64,000 nucleotides of DNA. It comes from Primulina eburnea (taxonomy: Eukaryota; Streptophyta; Magnoliopsida; Lamiales; Gesneriaceae). Both the position numbers and the translations under genes were made by a program. The stretch lies in the NCBI RefSeq assembly GCF_022965805.1, contig NC_133108.1, positions 39,440,051 through 39,504,050 of the forward strand, read 5' to 3'. The notes beneath the pieces are model-generated. The model did no database searches and was not told the DNA's origin. It saw nothing but the letters and a program-made list of their open reading frames with translations. Below are positions 59,724 to 64,000 of the stretch, piece by piece (the first letter of the stretch is position 1; every line of letters starts with the position of its first letter).

Positions 59724-62700
59724 TCAAAAGAGCTCTGGATGCTCCGAACGCATACGACTCTCTAGCTCCCAAGTGGCTTCTTCAGTGCCTCTGCGCTGCC
59801 ACTGAACTAAGACAAGAGGAATGATCTTATTCCGCAACACCTTGTCTTTGCGATCGAGGATCCGCACTGGTCGTTCTACGTAAGACAAGTCCGTATTTAG
59901 TTGAACTTCAGATGGATGCAAGATGTGAGACTCATCTGCTACATATCGTCTCAACAAAGATACGTGGAACACATCATGAATCCCAGACAGATACGGAGGT
60001 AATGCTAACCTGTAAGCCAAATCTCCCACACATTCCAGAATCTCAAAAGGACCAACAAATCTCGGAGATAGCTTACCCTTGAGACCAAATCTCAAAATCC
60101 TGCGAAAAGGCGAAACTCGGAGAAACACTTTCTCACCTGGCTGAAAATAAAGAGGTCGTCGCTTGGTGTTCGCATAACTAGCCTGTCGATCCTGAGCGAT
60201 CTTAATCCGTTTCTTGATTACTGCAACCTTATCAATAGCCTGCTGGACTAACTCCGGTCCCTCAACATGTCGTTCCCCAACTTCGTCCCAGAATAATGGA
60301 GTACGACAACGTCGCCCATACAACGCCTCAAATGGTGCCATACCAATACTACGATGATAGCTGTTGTTGTACACGAACTCAATCAAAGGCAAATGATCTT
60401 GCCAAGCGGGTCCGAAATCCATAACACAAGCTCGCAACATATCCTCAAGTGTACGGATAGTCCTCTCTGACTGACCGTCAGTCTCCGGATGATAAGCAGT
60501 ACTCAGACTCAGTGAAGTGCCCAATGCTGACTGGAAACTACCCCAAAATCGTGAGGTAAAACGAGGATCTCTGTCACTGACAATACTAACTGGTACCCCA
60601 TGCAAACGTACAATCTCTTGAATGTACAAGCGAGCCATCCGATCGAAAGTGAAGTCACGGTTATAAGGCAGAAAATGAGCAGACTTGGTGAGTCGATCCA
60701 CCACTACCCAAATAGCATCACTATTCCTCGAAGACAATGGTAAGTGAGTAATGAAATCCATCGCGATATGCTCCCACTTCCATTCGGGAATAGGTAAGTT
60801 CAACAATAATCCTCCCGGTCGACGGTGCTCTGCCTTAACCTTCTGACAAACAAGACACTTGGAAACAAACTGATAAACGCTGCGCTTCATCCCTTTCCAC
60901 CAAAATCGTGTCCTCAAATCTTTATACATCTTGTTGCTTCCTGGATGAACACTCAACTTGCTTCGATGAGCCTGAGCCAAGATCTCTTCCCTCAAAGTAT
61001 CATCCTCTGGTACCACAACCCGATTAGACAAACACAGAAGACCATTAGACTGATAATGGAAATTGCTATCTCCACGAACCAATCGGGCTAATCTCTGAGT
61101 CTTGAGATCAGACATCTGTGCATCTCGAATCCGAGCGAACAAAGCTGGTTCAGATAAAATGGTAGCAACACGAATGCTCTCCATACCTTTCCGATGTTTG
61201 AAATTAAATCCCAATGAACAACAATCCTGGATAGTACTAATCATAGCACTGGTCTGAAGTGCAGAGATTCTCACCTTGCGACTAAGAGCATCGGCTGTGA
61301 GATTCGCAGAACCTGGATGGTATTTGATCTCGCAATCATAATCTTTAAGTAGATCCATCCAACGACGTTGTCTCATGTTCAACTCAGCCTGAGTGAACAG
61401 ATACTTCAGACTCTTATGATCAGTAAAAATTTCAAACTTAACCCCGTACAAGTAATGACGCCAGATTTTTAGCGCAAACACAATAGCAGCTAGTTCTAGA
61501 TCATGAATAGGATACTTTTCTTCGTGAGGTTTCAACTGCCTGGATGCGTAAGCGATCACATGATCATTCTGCGTCAACACACACCCTAAGCCTTGAAAAG
61601 AGGCATCGGTGTAAACACTGAAACCATCAGATCCTGACGGTAACGCCAAAACAGGTGCAGAAGTCAGAAGTCGACGAAGCTCTCTGAAACTATCTTCGCA
61701 CTCAGATGACCACTCAAATGGAACATCCTTCCGAGTAAGTTGCGTCAAAGGTCTAGCTACCTGGGAGAAATTCACGATGAAGCGGCGATAATACCCTGCC
61801 AGACCTAGAAAACTACGGATCTCAGCCACCGTCGTAGGACGTGACCAATTCAGCACTGCCTCAATCTTGCTGGGATCCACAGAAATTCCTTCCTTGGAAA
61901 TCACATGACCAAGGAATACTACACGATCAATCCAGAACTCGCACTTACTCAGCTTAGCATACAATTGCTTCTCGCGAAGAATCTGCAACACAATCTTCAA
62001 GTGCTGAATATGCTCTTCCACACTGTGAGAATAAATCAAGATATCGTCGATAAAAACCACAACAAACTGATCTAGAAAATCCCGAAAGACTCGATTCATC
62101 AGATCCATGAACACTGCTGGCGCATTCGTCATTCCAAATGGCATAACTAGAAACTCGTAATGCCCATATCGAGTACGAAATGCAGTCTTGGAAATATCAT
62201 CATCTCTAACTCTCATCTGATGATAACCCGATCGCAAGTCAATCTTGGAGTAAACAGAGGTACCCTGAAGCTGATCGAACAAATCATCGATACGAGGTAA
62301 TGGATACTTGTTTTTGATCGTCACACGATTCAGCTGGCGATAATCAATGCACAATCGCATAGATCCATCTTTCTTCTTGACAAACAAGACTGGAGCTCCC
62401 CAAGGTGAAACACTTGGGCGAATATAACCTTTATCAAGAAGATCCTGCAATTGCTGCTTCAATTCTCTCATCTCTGACGGAGCAAGACGATATGGGGCAC
62501 GAGAAATCGGTGCAGTCCCTGGCATTAACTCAATGCCAAATTCCACCTCTCTAACCGGAGGAAAACCAGGAATCTCATCTGGGAAGACATCAGGAAATTC
62601 ACAAACCACTGGAATATCCTCTATACCAACACTACTTGTGGACGAATCAATCGCATAGATGAGGTAGCCTTCCCCGCCCGACTCTAAAGCACGACAGGCT

Positions 62701-63605
62701 TTCAGAGCAGATACCACTGGCATCGGAGGTCGCGCTCCCTCACCATAGAAAAACCAACTAGAGCTCTCAGTCGTACGGAACTGAACAAGCTTCTGGTAAC
62801 AATCCACAGTAGCTCGGTAGGTAGTCAAAATGTCTATACCCAAAATACAATCAAAATCTTCCATCTCCAAGATCATAAGATTCGCAATCAATTCGTTACC
62901 CTCAAAATCTAAGGGACAACCCATCACTAGACGCTTTGCTAACACCGAATGACCCATCGGGGTAGAAACGGAAAGAATGACGTCTAGAGAAACATATGGC
63001 AACTTATGACGCTTAACAAATCGTGCAGAAATGAATGAATGTGATGCTCCGGTATCAATAAGAACAAAAGCAGGAATACCGCATAAACGAAAAGTACCTG
63101 CTATGACTCTCTCTGTCTCATTTGCAGCCTGATCCTGGTTCAGCGCAAAAACCTGACCTTGGGCACGAGGTCGAAGATTTGAACTACCCACTGCCTGACC
63201 CTGCCTCCTCTGCTGTACAGTCGTCTGAGATCCGGAACCAGATCCTGCTCCACCTCGCAACTGAGGACAATTCTTCTTGAGATGACCCATCTCTCCGCAC
63301 TGAAAACAAGCTCCCGCGGCTGATCGGCATTGCTCCGATGGATGGTTCTTCCCACAATGCACACAAGAAACCTTCTTCTTACCAAAGCGGAACACACCGC
63401 TAGACCGTGATCCAGATCCAGAAGAAGAAGAACCAGATTTCTTGAAAGACTGAGATCGAGGGCTCAAAGTACTCGGAGGTCTAGAAGAAAGAATAGCCCT
63501 ACCACGCTGGAGACTGATCTCTGCCTGGCGACACCGGTTCACTAACCCATCATAAGAAGTAGGATTATCACAGACAGTGACTCGATCAAAAATCTCCTGG
63601 TTAAG
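59724..63605 (-). CDS. Gypsy element 2 gag-pol polyprotein (chromovirus), main part
   Basis: Counting from the Met at 63542 (1272 residues): CCHC knuckle C79-C82-H87-C92; protease [10 protein letters not shown] (Asp163); reverse transcriptase about 360-540 with FIDD at 497-500; RNase H with D646, E683, D708; integrase zinc region (H859, C896, C899) and DD35E core D929, D990, E1026; chromodomain-like C-terminus about 1220-1272 ([25 protein letters not shown]). The order PR-RT-RH-IN plus chromodomain places it in Ty3/Gypsy chromoviruses, probably Tekay/Del. The frame is open back to a TAG at 63609-63611, beyond which gag continues in the same frame. It makes cDNA copies and inserts them, with the chromodomain guiding targeting. 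All catalytic residues seen are present. Confidence 0.93.
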   Translation of the reverse strand, partial: LNQEIFDRVTVCDNPTSYDGLVNRCRQAEISLQRGRAILSSRPPSTLSPRSQSFKKSGSSSSGSGSRSSGVFRFGKKKVSCVHCGKNHPSEQCRSAAGACFQCGEMGHLKKNCPQLRGGAGSGSGSQTTVQQRRQGQAVGSSNLRPRAQGQVFALNQDQAANETERVIAGTFRLCGIPAFVLIDTGASHSFISARFVKRHKLPYVSLDVILSVSTPMGHSVLAKRLVMGCPLDFEGNELIANLMILEMEDFDCILGIDILTTYRATVDCYQKLVQFRTTESSSWFFYGEGARPPMPVVSALKACRALESGGEGYLIYAIDSSTSSVGIEDIPVVCEFPDVFPDEIPGFPPVREVEFGIELMPGTAPISRAPYRLAPSEMRELKQQLQDLLDKGYIRPSVSPWGAPVLFVKKKDGSMRLCIDYRQLNRVTIKNKYPLPRIDDLFDQLQGTSVYSKIDLRSGYHQMRVRDDDISKTAFRTRYGHYEFLVMPFGMTNAPAVFMDLMNRVFRDFLDQFVVVFIDDILIYSHSVEEHIQHLKIVLQILREKQLYAKLSKCEFWIDRVVFLGHVISKEGISVDPSKIEAVLNWSRPTTVAEIRSFLGLAGYYRRFIVNFSQVARPLTQLTRKDVPFEWSSECEDSFRELRRLLTSAPVLALPSGSDGFSVYTDASFQGLGCVLTQNDHVIAYASRQLKPHEEKYPIHDLELAAIVFALKIWRHYLYGVKFEIFTDHKSLKYLFTQAELNMRQRRWMDLLKDYDCEIKYHPGSANLTADALSRKVRISALQTSAMISTIQDCCSLGFNFKHRKGMESIRVATILSEPALFARIRDAQMSDLKTQRLARLVRGDSNFHYQSNGLLCLSNRVVVPEDDTLREEILAQAHRSKLSVHPGSNKMYKDLRTRFWWKGMKRSVYQFVSKCLVCQKVKAEHRRPGGLLLNLPIPEWKWEHIAMDFITHLPLSSRNSDAIWVVVDRLTKSAHFLPYNRDFTFDRMARLYIQEIVRLHGVPVSIVSDRDPRFTSRFWGSFQSALGTSLSLSTAYHPETDGQSERTIRTLEDMLRACVMDFGPAWQDHLPLIEFVYNNSYHRSIGMAPFEALYGRRCRTPLFWDEVGERHVEGPELVQQAIDKVAVIKKRIKIAQDRQASYANTKRRPLYFQPGEKVFLRVSPFRRILRFGLKGKLSPRFVGPFEILECVGDLAYRLALPPYLSGIHDVFHVSLLRRYVADESHILHPSEVQLNTDLSYVERPVRILDRKDKVLRNKIIPLVLVQWQRRGTEEATWELESRMRSEHPELF

Positions 63606-63608
63606 ACT

Positions 63609-64000
63609 CTAGAGGAAATGGTCATACTTGGCCTCAGAACTGCCACTGATATGAGGGGCAAAGGGTAACAACTCGAAGAACTTCTGCTGATATTCATCAA
63701 CAGACATACTCCCCTGCTTAAGATTCAGGAGCTCAATCGTCTTTGCCTGGCGAAGGGCTGGAGGAAAATACAGCTGCATGAAAGCTGCACGGAAATCGGC
63801 CCAAGTCACCCTACCCTGGGACTGAACTATCGGCGCAGAAGTCGATCGCCACCACTTGCGCGCACGGCCCTCGAGAAGAAAACTAAGGGTCTCCATCTTC
63901 TGCTCCTCGGTGCACTGGAATGCTCGGAAACAACTCTCCATGCGCTCTAACCAATCCTCAGCATCATCGGGAGTCTCCCCGCCAACTAAAGGCTTAGGCC
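63609..64000 (-). pseudogene. gag capsid part of Gypsy element 2, partial, ended by an in-frame TAG
   Basis: The reading is open from the window edge (GETPDDAEDWLERMESC) through RARKWWRSTSAPI, FRAAFMQLYFPPALRQ and LKQGSMSVDEYQQKFFELLP, the retrotransposon gag pattern. A TAG at 63609-63611 interrupts it; the following codons are in frame with the polyprotein above. Unless bypassed, this stop would prevent a Gag-Pol fusion. The start of gag, the primer site and the 5' LTR are outside the window. Confidence 0.85.

Noticed and set aside
60825..61091. Plus-strand open frame inside pol of element 2
   Set aside because: It is antisense to the integrase zinc region, which is clearly coding on the minus strand.

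Overview
This is a window of AT-rich plant nuclear DNA. The intron-rich genes are all ordinary angiosperm families (JAZ, UBP1, FLZ, ARF, GH35 beta-galactosidase), and the plant-type LTR retrotransposons use an initiator-tRNA-Met primer site. Repeats and codon use suggest a eudicot, perhaps an asterid, but the species cannot be placed from the sequence alone.

Layout: (1) 1-4.8 kb, + strand: 3' part of a von Willebrand factor A / inter-alpha-trypsin-inhibitor-heavy-chain-like gene with a cysteine-rich C-terminus. (2) 4.8-11 kb: AT-rich intergenic DNA with small dispersed repeats. (3) 11.07-12.10 kb, +: complete four-exon JAZ/TIFY jasmonate repressor. (4) 12-23.6 kb: repeat-rich intergenic DNA. 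It holds a ~215-bp tandem family with a tRNA-like block; one array is interrupted by a 1175-bp solo LTR with a perfect 5-bp target duplication and by a short TRIM-like element. (5) 23.93-29.21 kb, +: complete twelve-exon UBP1-type triple-RRM protein. (6) 31.83-32.71 kb, -: two-exon FCS-like zinc finger (FLZ) gene. (7) 35.24-36.07 kb: an 829-bp foldback element with a 10-bp target duplication and eight internal mini-palindromes. (8) 37.5-40.7 kb: relics of a LINE and of a beta-galactosidase pseudogene. (9) 41.64-48.00 kb, -: complete thirteen-exon auxin response factor of the ARF7/ARF19 activator clade. (10) 50.74-64.0 kb: two nested Ty3/Gypsy elements, both on the - strand. The older one (1971-bp 3' LTR, broken gag, decayed pol) has its 5' LTR cut at 58132 by a second, chromodomain-bearing chromovirus. 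The second element's gag-pol frame is nearly intact and runs off the right edge.

At least 17 copies of a ~180-bp MITE-like repeat whose ends carry GTGAGAC-N-GTCTCAC are scattered through the gene-poor stretches.

The host genes are not an operon or a cluster with a shared function. Two (JAZ and ARF7) are hormone-signalling regulators: JAZ represses MYC-type factors until jasmonate triggers its destruction, and ARF7 activates auxin genes once Aux/IAA repressors are removed. UBP1 binds U-rich mRNA, FLZ proteins are SnRK1-interacting scaffolds, and the VWA protein is of unknown role. I found no single new multi-gene system. The most unusual structures are the foldback element, the palindrome array inside the older LTR, and the mismatch between young LTRs and decayed pol in that element.

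Exon limits were set by eye from GT/AG sites, reading-frame continuity and family conservation. All reading frames of the five host genes close exactly.
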